From: Heterorhizobium halophytocola
Lineage (GTDB): Bacteria; Pseudomonadota; Alphaproteobacteria; Rhizobiales; Rhizobiaceae
DNA: 64,000 nt
Direction: 5' to 3'
NCBI RefSeq assembly: GCF_017873095.1
Contig: NZ_JAGGJU010000009.1
Coordinates: 186,001 to 250,000 of the forward strand
The position numbers and the translations under genes were made by a program. The stretch's first letter is position 1, and the number at the start of each line of letters is the position of its first letter. Positions 30,247 through 39,221 of this stretch are shown here, in pieces. The notes beneath the pieces were generated by a model that did no database searches, was not told where the DNA came from, and saw only the letters and a program-made list of their open reading frames with translations.

Positions 30247-30795
30247 CTAGCTTTGCGGCGTGTCGGCAAAAAGCGCCGTGCGTTCATGCCGCCAAGGGCC
30301 GTTCAGATATTCCCAGAGATCGAGGCCGACAATCCGGATCGGATGCGGTTCGAACGTCGCCGCCAGATCGCGGTGGAGGCTGTCTGCGGCGGATCTCGAT
30401 ACCTTGTTCTGCACCGTGATATGCGGCTGCCAGGTCTGCATGTCCTGGGGACCCAACCAGGGCCCGAAGGCCGCGCGCAATTCGGCGCGAACCGCCTGCA
30501 GGTCGGGGCTTTCGAGGGCGAAGGCGACGCCTGCGCCAAGATGACGAAGGCCGCACACGTCGGCGGCGAATGCGCAGCGTTCCGCCACGACCTTCGTGAG
30601 GCAGGCCGACATCCGATCCAGATATTCGCCAGGCAGACGGTGAAACATCGTCAGATGCGCCCGCAGGAAATTTCGGGCCGGCGGAAAATGGGCTTGCCGC
30701 AACCGGTCGAACGGCTGCCTGTCCGCCTCCGCAATCCGGGCGGTGAGGATGAAGGGATGACGCGTCTTCAAGGTGCCGTCCTGATCCGTTGCCAC
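30247..30795 (-). CDS. 2'-5' RNA ligase family protein (2H phosphoesterase)
   Basis: This 182-residue protein of the 2H phosphoesterase superfamily has two H-x-T motifs, HLTMFH (about residue 47) and HITVQN (about residue 125), that form the two-histidine active site of 2'-5' RNA ligases and cyclic phosphodiesterases. The family's substrates include RNA 2',3'-cyclic phosphates. The protein appears complete and cytoplasmic. It stands alone between the hydantoin operon and the LacI gene, with no obvious partner. Confidence 0.85.
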   Translation of the reverse strand: MATDQDGTLKTRHPFILTARIAEADRQPFDRLRQAHFPPARNFLRAHLTMFHRLPGEYLDRMSACLTKVVAERCAFAADVCGLRHLGAGVAFALESPDLQAVRAELRAAFGPWLGPQDMQTWQPHITVQNKVSRSAADSLHRDLAATFEPHPIRIVGLDLWEYLNGPWRHERTALFADTPQS

Positions 30796-30959
30796 TCTCG
30801 CCGGGCATCGACGAGGTCAAGCCTCTCCTATGCCCGAAGCCGACGACTTTTCTACGGGATGCACCCCTGCCTTGTCACCTCGTGCATGGGCGAGGTTCTC
30901 GTCGTCGACGGTCGAGAATCCGAGGTCTTGGCCATTTTGGCCCGCCGACAATAGGTCGG

Positions 30960-31979
30960 CTAGCGGTCGCTTTCCCCTTCGACCATATCCATCGGCCAGA
31001 GTACCTGGCGCTGTGCGTCGGGATAGCTTTCGGCGAAGTCCGGCATGGTCGACAGCAGCGTTTCGGCAAGCGAGACGCCGAGTTCGCGCAAGGCGGGCCT
31101 GAAGCAGGTGAGCGCGGGCGACAGATACTGGGCGCGGGGACTGTGCTGGCCGATGACGGCGATGTCGCGGCCGGGTCTGAGGCCGGCTTCTTCCAGCCCG
31201 CGATAAAAGCCGATGACGGTCGCCTCGTTGACCAGCACCATGGCGGTCGGCCGTTCCGGGGACGCGATGAATTCGCGTGCCAGCGCATAGCCGCCACTCT
31301 CGTTGGGTTGCGAGCGAAACACCCGGCTTGTCGGCAAGGCGAGGCCGCGGCTTTCCAGGATTTCCCGGCAGCGCGCCTCGAACACATAGCCGAGATTGAT
31401 GTCCCCGAGCGGTCTGGATATCGCGATCCGGCTGTGGCCGGCGGCGATCAGCCGGCGGATTGCCACATCCGCCATGCCCTCGAAATCGAGGTCATACCAG
31501 GGCTGTCCGATATCGCTCTGGCTGCGCCCGAGCGTGAGAAAGGGAATGCCGGCCTTTTGCAGCATGGCAAGGCGGCCGTCCTGACGCCGGGTGGCCGACA
31601 GGATGAAGCCGTCGGCGAAACCCCGGGCGACGATCCGTTTGAGATAGGCATCCGGATCCTCTTCCGAGGAACACAAAAGCGCGACGAGATCGAGATGATG
31701 GCGGGCCAGCACGGTCTGCACCCCATCGAAGACGCTCATGAAGAAGGTTTCGCCCTGGCCGGTGATCTCGTGACCGGTCTGCATCATGAAGCCGATTATG
31801 CCGGTTGTTCCGCGCCGCAGCGAGCGACCCGCCTGATTGGCCACATATCCATAGGTCTCGGCCGCTTCGAGCACGCGCCTGCGCGTCTGCGGGTTGACGT
31901 CCGGCTTGTCGTTCAGCGCGCGCGAAACGGTGCCGATCGAAATTCCCAGATGATCTGCCAGTTGGCGAATGCCCTTCAT
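30960..31979 (-). CDS. LacI family transcriptional regulator
   Basis: This 339-residue LacI-type repressor starts MKGIRQLADHLGISIGTVSRALNDKPDVNP, with the helix-turn-helix and hinge intact (helix-turn-helix at about 4-24). A periplasmic-binding-protein-like sensor domain follows (SDGFILSATRRQ type stretches). It is divergent from the oxidoreductase/isomerase/ABC sugar operon, and two LacI-type palindromes lie in the shared region, one on each side of the operon promoter. It most likely represses that operon and perhaps itself until a sugar or sugar acid is present. Confidence 0.93.
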   Translation of the reverse strand: MKGIRQLADHLGISIGTVSRALNDKPDVNPQTRRRVLEAAETYGYVANQAGRSLRRGTTGIIGFMMQTGHEITGQGETFFMSVFDGVQTVLARHHLDLVALLCSSEEDPDAYLKRIVARGFADGFILSATRRQDGRLAMLQKAGIPFLTLGRSQSDIGQPWYDLDFEGMADVAIRRLIAAGHSRIAISRPLGDINLGYVFEARCREILESRGLALPTSRVFRSQPNESGGYALAREFIASPERPTAMVLVNEATVIGFYRGLEEAGLRPGRDIAVIGQHSPRAQYLSPALTCFRPALRELGVSLAETLLSTMPDFAESYPDAQRQVLWPMDMVEGESDR

Positions 31980-32042
31980 GATATCTGCCCCTGCCCATGC
32001 ATGCCCTGTGCGCCGATGATTTTCCTAGGCGCTCAGGTCTTT

Positions 32043-32056
32043 CGTAATCGTTTACG
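32043..32056. promoter_or_regulatory. LacI-type operator 1
   Basis: CGTAATCGTTTACG is a near-perfect palindrome around a central CG, the usual form of LacI/GalR-family sites. It lies upstream of the -35 hexamer of the divergent operon promoter and 64 bases from the lacI-type gene start. Confidence 0.65.
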
Positions 32057-32065
32057 GAATTTCTG

Positions 32066-32094
32066 TTGACAGGGCAATAGCGATGCTTTTATCG
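32066..32094 (+). promoter_or_regulatory. Promoter of the oxidoreductase/sugar ABC operon
   Basis: TTGACA (32066-32071), 17 bases, then TTATCG (32089-32094). It is flanked by both palindromes; the second overlaps the expected transcription start near 32101. Confidence 0.6.
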
Positions 32095-32096
32095 TC

Positions 32097-32112
32097 CCGT
32101 GAACGTTTACGG
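32097..32112. promoter_or_regulatory. LacI-type operator 2
   Basis: CCGTGAACGTTTACGG is a palindrome with one mismatched pair and shares CGTTTACG with operator 1; the centres are 55 bases apart. Its position over the transcription start suits repression by blocking or looping. Confidence 0.65.
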
Positions 32113-32159
32113 AGAATGCGTTTCATGCGATCGCGTCACCTGCTGGAGGAGCAGACGCG

Positions 32160-33215
32160 ATGCGCCGGGAGGAGGTTTCAGTGGTAATGACGGCCGTCTT
32201 GAGCGGATGCGGATCCATGGCCAGAGGGTGGCTGAGGGCGATCCTCGACAACCCCGACCTGTCGCAGCGTGTTCGTCTGCGGGGCCTGGTCGATCTCGAT
32301 ATCGACGCCGCCCGGCGTCTGGCCGCGGAGTTCGAGCTCGGCGATGTCGTGATCGGCACGGATCTCGCCGCGGTGCTGGAAGAGACCGGCGCCGAAATCC
32401 TGTTCGATGTGGTGGTGCCGCCGGCGCGTTCGACGGTGGTCGAGATCGGTCTCGCCCATGGCTGCCACGTCCTGTCGGAAAAGCCGCTGGCATCCTCGAT
32501 GGCCGAGGCCGAGGCGCTCATCGCTCTCGCAGGCCAGGCGGAGCGCATTCATGCGGTGGTGCAGAACCGCCGGTTCATTCCGGGCGTCCGGCGGTTGCGG
32601 CGCGCCGTGGCCGAGGGCCTGATCGGTGACCTTACGGCAATCCACGGCGATTTCTTCCTCGGCCCGCATTTCGGCGGTTTCCGCGAGGCCATGGACAATG
32701 TGCTGTTGCTCGACATGGCGATCCATACCTTCGATGCCGCCCGCTTCATTTCGGCCAAGCAGCCGCAGTCCGTCTATTGCCTGGAAACCAACCCGGCCGG
32801 CTCCTGGTATCGGCATGGGGCCGCGGCCGATGCGATCTTCCAGATGTCGGACGGCTGCGTCTTTACCTATCGCGGATCCTGGTGCGCGCCCGGCCAGCCG
32901 ACCAGCTGGGAAAGCCGCTGGCGGCTCGTCGGTACCAAGGGCATGATCACCTGGGACGGGGCCGAGACCTTCGAAGCGACGATCGCCGGCAAGGAACCCG
33001 GGCTGCTGCCCGGTCATGTGGCGGTCGATGTGCCCGCTGCGCCTGAGGATGCCCGCACCCTCGGCCATGCCAGCGTGATCGCCGATTTCATCGACGCGAT
33101 CGGCAGGGGCGGCGCGCCCGAAACCGTGAGTTCCGACAATATCAAGAGCCTTGCCATGGTGTTCGGCGCGATCGAAAGCGCGCGCACCGGCATGCCCGTT
33201 TCCATTGCAGCATGA
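32160..33215 (+). CDS. Gfo/Idh/MocA family oxidoreductase
   Basis: This 351-residue NAD(P)-dependent dehydrogenase of the glucose-fructose oxidoreductase/inositol dehydrogenase superfamily has a Rossmann fold beginning VLSGCGSMARGWL. The family EKP motif is in HVLSEKPLASSM. The catalytic region HGDFFLGPHFGG...LLDMAIHTFD carries the conserved aspartate and histidine. It probably oxidises a sugar, inositol or sugar-derived ketone linked to the ABC importer downstream. The ATG at 32160 has GGAGGAG 8 bases upstream; an ATG at 32187 with GGAGGAGG 11 bases upstream is a real alternative and starts closer to the fold. Confidence 0.9.
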   Translation: MRREEVSVVMTAVLSGCGSMARGWLRAILDNPDLSQRVRLRGLVDLDIDAARRLAAEFELGDVVIGTDLAAVLEETGAEILFDVVVPPARSTVVEIGLAHGCHVLSEKPLASSMAEAEALIALAGQAERIHAVVQNRRFIPGVRRLRRAVAEGLIGDLTAIHGDFFLGPHFGGFREAMDNVLLLDMAIHTFDAARFISAKQPQSVYCLETNPAGSWYRHGAAADAIFQMSDGCVFTYRGSWCAPGQPTSWESRWRLVGTKGMITWDGAETFEATIAGKEPGLLPGHVAVDVPAAPEDARTLGHASVIADFIDAIGRGGAPETVSSDNIKSLAMVFGAIESARTGMPVSIAA

Positions 33216-33228
33216 GGAATTGAAGATC

Positions 33229-34131
33229 GTGACCAATCCCGCCAAGGCCATCCGCATCGGCACCATGATATCCGCCACGAAACCGGGCGCCGAGACCCGT
33301 ATCGCCAATATCGCCGATCTCGGCTTCGAAAGCTTCGAGCCGTTCTTCTGGCAGACCACCGGCGGCCAGGACCTGGCAGAACTCGGCAAGCGCTGCCGGG
33401 ACGCGATCGGCGAGCGCGACATTACTATGGCGACGATCGGCATGTTCGGCAATCCGCTGGAACAGCAGGATCTGGACCGCGAGACCCTGCAGGGCTGGAA
33501 GGACTGCATCGACAATGCCCATCATTTCGGCGCGACCTGCGTTGCCGGCTTCACCGGCCGTATCCGCGGCAAGGTGCTGACCGACAGCCTGCCCCGCTAC
33601 CGCGAGGTCTGGAGCGAGCTTGCAAAGCGTGCCGCCGACAAGGGTGTGCGGATCGCCTTCGAGAATTGCGCCATGGACGGCAACTGGCAGACGGGCGATT
33701 GGAACATCGCGCACAATCCGGATGCCTGGGAGCTGATGTTCAACGAGACGCCGGACGACAATATCGGGCTCGAATGGGAGCCCTGCCACCAGATGGTCTA
33801 TCTGATCGACCCGATCCCGCAGATCCGCAAATGGGCGCACAAGATCTTCCACGTGCACGGCAAGGATGCCAGCATCCGCTGGGACGTGATCCGCGAGCAT
33901 GGCATCTTCGGCAAGCACCCCTTCGTCTTCATGCGCACGCCGGGATTCGGCGACACCAACTGGACGGACGTGATTTCCGAGTTGCGGCTGGCCGGCTGGT
34001 CGGGGTCGATCGACATCGAGGGGTGGCACGACCCCGTCTATCGCGAGGCGCTGGAAATCACCGGCCAGGTGCATGGCCTGAATTATCTGAAGCATTGCCG
34101 GGGCGGCGATTTCGTCGACATCGCCGGCTGA
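33229..34131 (+). CDS. Sugar phosphate isomerase/epimerase family (TIM barrel)
   Basis: This 300-residue AP-endonuclease-2-like TIM barrel, related to IolE/IolI-type and other sugar isomerases, has metal-ligand candidates in IAFENCAM (Glu), GLEWEPCHQ (Glu, His), FHVHGKDA (His, Asp) and GSIDIEGW (Glu). The likely task is isomerising or epimerising the keto product of the preceding oxidoreductase. The GTG at 33229 is used because GAGGAA lies 9 bases upstream. It is co-transcribed with the flanking genes. Confidence 0.88.
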   Translation: MTNPAKAIRIGTMISATKPGAETRIANIADLGFESFEPFFWQTTGGQDLAELGKRCRDAIGERDITMATIGMFGNPLEQQDLDRETLQGWKDCIDNAHHFGATCVAGFTGRIRGKVLTDSLPRYREVWSELAKRAADKGVRIAFENCAMDGNWQTGDWNIAHNPDAWELMFNETPDDNIGLEWEPCHQMVYLIDPIPQIRKWAHKIFHVHGKDASIRWDVIREHGIFGKHPFVFMRTPGFGDTNWTDVISELRLAGWSGSIDIEGWHDPVYREALEITGQVHGLNYLKHCRGGDFVDIAG

Positions 34132-34213
34132 GGCATGACGTGCATGCGGCGGTCACCGGGGAGGATCTGGGCCGCCGGACCTGACAACAAGGGATGACCA
34201 GGAGGAGGAGACT

Positions 34214-35446
34214 ATGGCTATCCGCAAACTTGCAGTGCTTGCCGCGCTGACGCTCGCAGGCGTCGCGGCGCTTTCGCTTGCCGCACGGGCCGAGGACGTG
34301 AAGATCACGGTCTGGTCGCTCGACCGCGACATCCAGCCGGCACCCAATCTGATTGCCGACTTCAACAAGCTGAAAACCGGGATCACCGTGGAATACCGGC
34401 AGATCCAGTTCGACGATGTGGTCAGCGAGGCGATGCGCGCCTATTCCACCGGCCAGGCGCCCGACATCATCGCCGTCGACAACCCGGAGCACGCGCTGTT
34501 CGCCTCGCGCGGCGCCTTTCTCGACCTCACCGACATGATCGCCAAGTCCGATGTCATCAAGCCGGACAACTACTATCCCGGCCCGCTCGCCTCGACGAAG
34601 TGGGACGGCAAGAATTTCGGCGTGCCGAAGGCGACCAACACCATCGCGCTCTACTACAACAAGGACATGTTCAAGGAGAAGGGTCTCGACCCGGACAAGC
34701 CGCCGCAGACCTGGGACGAGCTGGTCGCCGATGCGCGCAAGCTCACCGACCCGTCGAAGAACGTCTACGGCATTGCCTTCTCGGCCAAGGCCAACGAGGA
34801 GGGCACGTTCCAGTTCCTGCCCTGGGCGCAAATGGCGGGTGGTTCCTATGACCACATCAACAGCGACGGTGCGGTCAAGGCGCTGGATACCTGGAAGACG
34901 ATCATCGACGAGGGCCTCGCCTCGCGCGACACGCTGACCCGCAGCCAGTGGGATTCGACCGGGACCTTCAATTCCGGCAATGCCGCCATGGTGATCTCGG
35001 GGCCTTGGGAACTCGACCGGATGAGCGAGGAGGCGAAATTCGACTGGGGCGTGGCGCTGATGCCGGTTCCGGAAGACGGCGCGGAACGCTCCTCGGCGAT
35101 GGGCGACTTCAACTGGGCGATCTTCTCGACCACCAAGCATCCGGAGGAGGCTTTCAAGGTGCTCGAATATTTCGCCTCGCAGGACGACCGGATGTTCAAG
35201 GATTTCGGCCAGCTGCCGGCCCGCTCCGACATCAAGATCCCGCCGACCGGCAACGCCAAGAAGGATGCCGCGCTGAAGGTGTTCGAAGAGCAGCTTCAGT
35301 ATGCCAGGCCGCGCGGCCCGCATCCGCAATGGCCGAAGATCTCCAAGGCGATCCAGGATGCCATCCAGGCGGCGCTCACCGGGCAGATGTCGGCCAAGGA
35401 GGCGCTCGACCAGGCGCAGCAGAAGATCGACGCCGTCCTCGGCTAG
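34214..35446 (+). CDS. Sugar ABC transporter substrate-binding protein (CUT1 type)
   Basis: This 410-residue periplasmic receptor (SBP_bac_1 family) has a signal peptide ending LAARAED and shows [41 protein letters not shown] and [12 protein letters not shown], all characteristic of sugar and oligosaccharide receptors. It is the first transporter gene of the operon; a strong hairpin follows it. AGGAGGAG lies just before the start. The ligand is unknown but presumably feeds the Gfo/Idh/MocA enzyme. Confidence 0.93.
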   Translation: MAIRKLAVLAALTLAGVAALSLAARAEDVKITVWSLDRDIQPAPNLIADFNKLKTGITVEYRQIQFDDVVSEAMRAYSTGQAPDIIAVDNPEHALFASRGAFLDLTDMIAKSDVIKPDNYYPGPLASTKWDGKNFGVPKATNTIALYYNKDMFKEKGLDPDKPPQTWDELVADARKLTDPSKNVYGIAFSAKANEEGTFQFLPWAQMAGGSYDHINSDGAVKALDTWKTIIDEGLASRDTLTRSQWDSTGTFNSGNAAMVISGPWELDRMSEEAKFDWGVALMPVPEDGAERSSAMGDFNWAIFSTTKHPEEAFKVLEYFASQDDRMFKDFGQLPARSDIKIPPTGNAKKDAALKVFEEQLQYARPRGPHPQWPKISKAIQDAIQAALTGQMSAKEALDQAQQKIDAVLG

Positions 35447-35456
35447 CAACCTGGCG

Positions 35457-35483
35457 GACCGGGCCCGTCACCATGGCCCGGTC
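35457..35483 (+). terminator. Intercistronic hairpin after the binding-protein gene
   Basis: GACCGGGCC (35457-35465) and GGCCCGGTC (35475-35483) form a perfect 9-base stem with a 9-base loop, without a T-tract. Such hairpins between binding-protein and permease genes usually protect the 5' mRNA and lower downstream expression; a full stop seems unlikely. Confidence 0.55.
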
Positions 35484-35574
35484 TCCTCTGGAATACCCAA
35501 CCCTCCCGGGCGGGGTGCTTGCGCGACAGCGCGGCACTCTCGTCCGGCGGAGACCGACCAAGAGGACCGAATCT

Positions 35575-36477
35575 TTGCGCAAACTGGCTCAGTCGATCAC
35601 CGACGGCCGTGGTTTCGACATCCTGCTCGTCGCCCTGCCGCTCGCCTTCCTGCTGCTGCTCTCCGGCCTGCCGCTGCTTTACAACGTGCTGATGAGCTTT
35701 CAGGAAGTCGACATGTTTTCGCTCGGCCAGCTCTGGCGACCCTTTGTCGGGTTGCAGAATTATGCCGATCTGTTCTCGATGCCCGAGACCTGGCCGATCC
35801 TCGGCAATACCGCGATCTTCGTCATCGCCTCGATCGCCGGCCAGTTCGTCATCGGCTTCGGGCTGGCGCTGTTCTTCTGGACCGGGTTTCCCGGTTCGTC
35901 CTGGCTGCGGGGGCTGTTTCTGGTGTCCTGGGTGATGCCGGGCCTGGTGGTCGGGGCGATCTGGAACTGGATCCTGTCGGGCGATTTCGGCGTGCTCAAC
36001 TTCCTGCTCAATGCCAGCGGGCTTGTCGACGGCAACATCTTCTGGCGGTCGGACCCGACTTTCTCGCTCTGGGCGGTGATTCTCGCCAATGTCTGGCTCG
36101 GGACGTCCTTCAACATGATCCTGCTGTCGGTCGGCCTGTCCTCGATTCCCGGCGATCTCTACGAGGCCTCCGAACTGGATGGGGCCAATGCCTGGCAGCG
36201 CTTCTGGACGATCACCCTGCCGATGATGCGCTCGTCGATCGGCGCGGTGCTGTCTCTCGGGCTGATCTTCACCCTGCAGCAGTTCGACCTGTTTGCCGCG
36301 ATCACCTCGGGAGGGCCGAACAATTCCTCGAATGTCGCGCAATACTGGGCCTGGGACATGTCGTTCCGCCAGTATGATTTCGCCAAGGGGGCGACGATCT
36401 CGGTGATCATGATCGTCTTCGTCATGGTCGCCTCGGTCGTCTATGTGCGCTCGACACGCCACGAGGTGCGGGGATGA
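35575..36477 (+). CDS. Sugar ABC transporter permease (MalF/UgpA-like)
   Basis: This inner-membrane permease of about 300 residues has six hydrophobic segments and the EAA loop EASELDGANAWQRFWTITLPMM. A TTG at 35575 with AGAGGA 8 bases upstream gives the normal family length. An in-frame ATG at 35473 lies inside the intercistronic hairpin, has no ribosome site and would add 34 residues rich in Arg and Pro. It partners with the next permease, whose start overlaps this stop as ATGA. Confidence 0.9.
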   Translation: MRKLAQSITDGRGFDILLVALPLAFLLLLSGLPLLYNVLMSFQEVDMFSLGQLWRPFVGLQNYADLFSMPETWPILGNTAIFVIASIAGQFVIGFGLALFFWTGFPGSSWLRGLFLVSWVMPGLVVGAIWNWILSGDFGVLNFLLNASGLVDGNIFWRSDPTFSLWAVILANVWLGTSFNMILLSVGLSSIPGDLYEASELDGANAWQRFWTITLPMMRSSIGAVLSLGLIFTLQQFDLFAAITSGGPNNSSNVAQYWAWDMSFRQYDFAKGATISVIMIVFVMVASVVYVRSTRHEVRG

Positions 36478-37301
36478 GCGAGACCGCACGCAACCGTCTG
36501 ATGCTGGTCGTGGCGATCCTGCTCGCCATCGTCTACCTGTTTCCGCTCTACTGGATGTATGTCACGACGCTGAAATCCGGCTCGGCGATGTTTGCCAGCC
36601 CGCCCGACTTCTGGCCGCGCGATCCGCAATGGGGCGTGTTCGGCTTCGTCTGGGAAAGCCGCAACATGGCGCGCTATATCTGGAACTCGCTGGTGATTGC
36701 GCTCGGATCGGTCGTCGTCATCGCCGTCCTCGGCGTCGGCTGCGCCTATGTGCTGGCGCGCTATCGCAACCGCTGGGTCGATGTCGGCCTGTTCCTGATC
36801 CTGATGCTGCAGGTCCTGCCGGCATCGCTGATGATCACGCCGATCTTCGTCGGCTTCTCGCAGGTCGGCCTGCTCGACTATCCGCGGCTCGCCGTGATCC
36901 TGGCAATTGCCGCCAAGAGCATGCCCTTCTTCGTGGTGCTGGTGCGTGCCACCTTCATGGCCGTCCCGCAGGAACTGGAAGAGGCAGCGCTGGTCGACGG
37001 CAATTCGCGCGTCGGCGCCTTCTTCAACATCGTCCTGCCGCTTGCCAGGAACGGCATCCTGGTCGCCGCCATCCTGATCTTCATGCAGGCCTTCGGCGAG
37101 TTCGTCTATTCCAAGTCGATGATCCAGGATGTCGAACTGCAGCCGGCAAGCGTCGGGCTCAACACCTTCATGGGCCCCAATACCAATGAATGGAACAACA
37201 TCATGGCCTATGCCACGATCTACGTGACGCCGATCCTGGCCGCCTTCGTCCTTCTGCAACGCCGGATCGTGTCCGGGCTGACTTCGGGAGCGCTCAAATG
37301 A
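36474..37301 (+). CDS. Sugar ABC transporter permease (MalG/UgpE-like)
   Basis: This 275-residue permease has the EAA loop EEAALVDGNSRVGAFFNIVLPLA and six membrane helices, the first at about residues 9-30. It belongs to the CUT1 MalG group. It overlaps the upstream permease and the downstream ATPase by 4 bases each. Confidence 0.94.
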   Translation: MSETARNRLMLVVAILLAIVYLFPLYWMYVTTLKSGSAMFASPPDFWPRDPQWGVFGFVWESRNMARYIWNSLVIALGSVVVIAVLGVGCAYVLARYRNRWVDVGLFLILMLQVLPASLMITPIFVGFSQVGLLDYPRLAVILAIAAKSMPFFVVLVRATFMAVPQELEEAALVDGNSRVGAFFNIVLPLARNGILVAAILIFMQAFGEFVYSKSMIQDVELQPASVGLNTFMGPNTNEWNNIMAYATIYVTPILAAFVLLQRRIVSGLTSGALK

Positions 37302-38368
37302 CCGCACAGATCGAACTTTCCGGGGTCAACAAGTTCTACGGCGCCTATCATGCGCTGAAGAATATCGACCTCGAAATCCGCAAGGGCAGCTTCACCGCGC
37401 TTGTCGGACCTTCCGGCTGCGGCAAGTCCACGCTGTTGCGCTCGCTTGCCGGCCTCGAGGCGATCTCCACCGGGGAGATGAAGATCGCCGGCGCGGCGAT
37501 GAACGGGGTGCCGCCGCGCAAGCGTGACGTCGCCATGGTGTTCCAGTCCTACGCCCTCTATCCGCACATGACGGTCGAGCAGAACCTGACCTACAGCCTG
37601 CGCATCCGGGGCGCGTCGAAGGCCGAGGCGAAGAAGGCGGCCGAAGCGGTGGCCGAGACGACGGGTCTTGCCGGGCTGATGGGCCGCTATCCGCGCGAAC
37701 TCTCGGGCGGACAGCGCCAGCGCGTGGCGATGAGCCGGGCGATCATCCGCAACCCCAAGGCCTTCCTGTTCGACGAACCGCTCTCCAATCTCGATGCGGC
37801 GCTTCGGGTGCACATGCGCAAGGAGATCCGCGCATTGCACGATCGCCTCGGGGCGACCTCGGTCTATGTGACGCATGACCAGATCGAGGCAATGACCATG
37901 GCCGACCATGTGGTGGTGATGCGCGGCGGGGTGATCGAGCAGCAGGGGGATCCGCTGTCGCTCTACGATCGCCCGGTCAACCGCTTCGTCGCCGGCTTCA
38001 TCGGTTCGCCGGCGATGAATTTCGTGCCGGCTGTCGTTGGCGAGGATGGCCGTTCCGCGACCTTGAAGATTGCCGACAACCCGAAGATACCGCTTGGACG
38101 CGAGGTGCAGCCCGGCCACGAGATCATCGTCGGCATCCGGCCGGAGCAGATCGACATTGCCGCGGAGGGCAAGGCGATCGTGCTCAATCTGCCGGTGGCC
38201 TCGGTCGAAAGCACGGGCTCGGCAAGCTATGTCACGACGGCGACGGATCCGGAGCTGGTGATGGTCCAGTCCGGCCGAACGGTGCCCGCGGCCTCGGGAA
38301 CGGCTGCCTTTGCCTTCCTGCCGGAGAACCTCCATCTGTTCGACGCACGCAGCGAATTGCGGATCTGA
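37298..38368 (+). CDS. Sugar ABC transporter ATP-binding protein (UgpC/MsmK-like)
   Basis: This 356-residue ATPase of a CUT1 importer has Walker A GPSGCGKST, signature LSGGQRQRVAMSRAI, Walker B AFLFDEPLSNLDA, H-loop VTHDQ, and the C-terminal TOBE domain (about residues 240-356; IVGIRPEQ) typical of MalK/UgpC. The start overlaps the permease stop as ATGA. A 9-base-pair hairpin right after the stop ends the operon. Confidence 0.94.
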   Translation: MTAQIELSGVNKFYGAYHALKNIDLEIRKGSFTALVGPSGCGKSTLLRSLAGLEAISTGEMKIAGAAMNGVPPRKRDVAMVFQSYALYPHMTVEQNLTYSLRIRGASKAEAKKAAEAVAETTGLAGLMGRYPRELSGGQRQRVAMSRAIIRNPKAFLFDEPLSNLDAALRVHMRKEIRALHDRLGATSVYVTHDQIEAMTMADHVVVMRGGVIEQQGDPLSLYDRPVNRFVAGFIGSPAMNFVPAVVGEDGRSATLKIADNPKIPLGREVQPGHEIIVGIRPEQIDIAAEGKAIVLNLPVASVESTGSASYVTTATDPELVMVQSGRTVPAASGTAAFAFLPENLHLFDARSELRI

Positions 38369-38371
38369 CAG

Positions 38372-38397
38372 GCCGATCTCCGCTGCGCGAGATCGGC
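38372..38397 (+). terminator. Hairpin at the end of the sugar ABC operon
   Basis: GCCGATCTC (38372-38380) pairs perfectly with GAGATCGGC (38389-38397) around an 8-base loop, 3 bases after the last stop codon. No T-tract follows, so it may be a stability element or Rho-linked end rather than a classical terminator. Confidence 0.5.
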
Positions 38398-39221
38398 GCA
38401 GCCGGCCGGGTGACCTGCAATTGCCTGTCCTCGTCCTCGTCCTCGTCCTGGTGTGGGGTTTCGCAGGGCTGATATCGCCTCTTCCAACGGCATGTGTCAG
38501 CCTGAAAATCCCGGTCACGTCGCAAGGCGGGCAATCTGTTTGCCCGCTCTGCAGAACGGCGACAGGGTCATGCCGGAGCCGGGTTCGGCACCGTGCGGAC
38601 CCGGGTTGCATGCGGCTCTTCACGCCTAGCGCAAATTGTTGGTCACTGCGTGCAAATCGGCAGGCATGTGCTTCCCCTGGGCGGGGACGACCGGCTAGAT
38701 GACCCGGCTGGACGGTGCCGGTCTATATTTCAGGCCTATGACACTTTCCGCACAGTATTGCCGGTGCGCCCGACACGGCTTGCCGGCACCTGACTATGTT
38801 TGAACTGTCGATTTTTCAGCACCAAGGAATTTTCCCGGATGTGCAGCATCTCGCCCGTGGCCTTTGGGCGCACGGTCATAGCGCCGGCATCGGGCGACAT
38901 GCAGACGGGAAAGGGCCATTGCCGGTCCTTTCCCGATTCCGGCTTCACGGTGGCCCTGCTTTCACGGGGGGTGGGTGGACGGCTCCGCCATGCCTGCGCG
39001 CCGCGGCGCGATCCTTCCCAGGGGCATATGGCCGGACCCATCATCAAGAGGGCATTCCTCCCGGAAGCAGGTTTGGCGGCAGCCGGCAGGATTGCAGCGT
39101 CAGCGTCAGCGTCATGCCGGAGGCCAACGTCCGAGCCCGACCCCGGTGTTGGGGGCAATCCTGCCTTGCGCCTTGCGCGTTCTGCTTTCCCGGATATCCG
39201 GGCCCACCCGTTGCGGAGACC
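38398..39221 (+). other. 824-base stretch without a supported gene, with short hexamer repeats
   Basis: The frames here look like shadow ORFs and begin without ribosome sites. Two short tandem repeats stand out: GTCCTC in four units, the last degenerate (38427-38450), and AGCGTC in three units (39096-39113). No tRNA, IS or known riboswitch was recognised. Part of it should hold the promoter of the downstream IalB-like gene. Confidence 0.5.

Noticed and set aside
38427..38450. CRISPR-like repeats
   Set aside because: These are only four adjacent hexamers without spacers, and no cas genes are present.
38796..39221. N-terminal extension of the IalB-like gene
   Set aside because: It would bury the signal peptide and has no ribosome site or conserved residues; the ATG at 39222 has GGAGA just upstream.
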